NCBI GenBank assembly: GCA_026786065.1
Contig: JAJAYS010000349.1
Coordinates: 1 to 8,281, forward strand
Direction of reading: 5' to 3'
DNA length: 8,281 nt
From: Polaromonas sp.
GTDB lineage: Bacteria; Pseudomonadota; Gammaproteobacteria; Burkholderiales; Burkholderiaceae_C
Below, piece after piece: positions 8,190 through 8,281 of this stretch. The notes below the pieces were generated by a model. That model did not search any database and had not been told where the DNA came from. It was given only the letters and a program-made list of their open reading frames with translations. The position numbers were made by a program, and so were the translations under genes. Position 1 is the stretch's first letter. Each line of letters starts with the position of its first letter.

Positions 8190-8211
8190 AGCCCCCACGG
8201 TCGTGGGCTTT
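8190..8211 (+). terminator. terminator-like hairpin after nuoH
   Basis: CCCAC (8194-8198) pairs with GTGGG (8203-8207) around loop GGTC. The stem can extend by A8190-T8209 and G8191-C8208 if C8192 and C8193 are bulged. A short T run (8209-8211) follows. This looks like a rho-independent terminator, but the T tract is short and such a site would be unexpected in the middle of a nuo operon. Confidence 0.5.
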
Positions 8212-8233
8212 GCCTGAAACACAAACCACTGAG

Positions 8234-8265
8234 GGGGGTGTGCTATTAACAAAAACCACACCCCC
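8234..8265. repeat. perfect 9-bp inverted repeat near the window end
   Basis: GGGGGTGTG (8234-8242) is the exact reverse complement of CACACCCCC (8257-8265), with a 14-nt A-rich loop between. No T run follows on either strand, so it is not a typical terminator. It sits in a tail whose base composition differs sharply from the rest of the window. Confidence 0.65.
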
Positions 8266-8281
8266 ACCCCATAAACCCAAA

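Larger units (their letters stand above)
8184..8281. other. non-coding 3' tail, no nuoI
   Basis: These 98 nt after nuoH hold the hairpin and inverted repeat described separately and no recognisable gene. The only start, ATG 8187, opens a 20-codon frame with no resemblance to NuoI. Positions 8243-8281 contain no G at all and consist almost entirely of A and C. Confidence 0.6.

Noticed and set aside
8187..8249. 20-codon frame from ATG 8187 as a small gene or the start of nuoI
   Set aside because: The translation does not resemble NuoI, there is no ribosome site apart from nuoH coding sequence, and it runs through the hairpin and G-run repeat.

Overview
The window is a stretch of the NADH:quinone oxidoreductase (respiratory complex I) operon of a GC-rich proteobacterium. 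All genes are on the plus strand, in the order tRNA-Leu (3' part), nuoA, nuoB, nuoC, nuoD, nuoE, nuoF, nuoG, nuoH. Several features point to a betaproteobacterium, most likely Burkholderiales: separate nuoC and nuoD (fused in enterics), a NuoG without the N7 cluster cysteines, the residue-level character of NuoB, NuoE and NuoF, and a tRNA-Leu(GAG) directly upstream of nuoA. The placement below class level is from memory of family sequences and was not tested by a search.

Layout: 1-58 is the 3' part of tRNA-Leu(GAG) with an encoded CCA, cut at the window edge. 59-154 is a short leader with no convincing promoter. 155-8183 holds eight tightly packed genes. Gaps are 2 to 68 nt, nuoE and nuoF overlap by 17 nt, and nuoG and nuoH overlap by 4 nt in an ATGA. 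8184-8281 is non-coding; it holds a terminator-like hairpin, then a G-run/C-run inverted repeat and a G-free tail. The nuoI gene expected next is not present in the window.

Together the genes encode the NADH-oxidising module (NuoE with cluster N1a; NuoF with FMN and N3; NuoG with N1b, N4 and N5), the quinone-reducing connecting module (NuoB with N2; NuoC; NuoD) and the first two membrane subunits (NuoA, NuoH). Every expected Fe-S ligand can be located in the translations.

The main anomaly is nuoF. Its reading frame is continuous from ATG 3480 to TGA 4949 except for one in-frame TAG at 3708-3710 (codon 77), in an unusually long Ser/Gly/Asp-rich linker. The other two frames also close within 13 nt. 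None of the eight genes uses TAG as its own terminator (five TGA, three TAA). This could be a sequence error, a recent nonsense mutation, or readthrough or restart at GTG 3756; the sequence alone cannot decide. Apart from this and the odd 3' end, the region looks like an ordinary housekeeping operon, and I see no new biological system in it.
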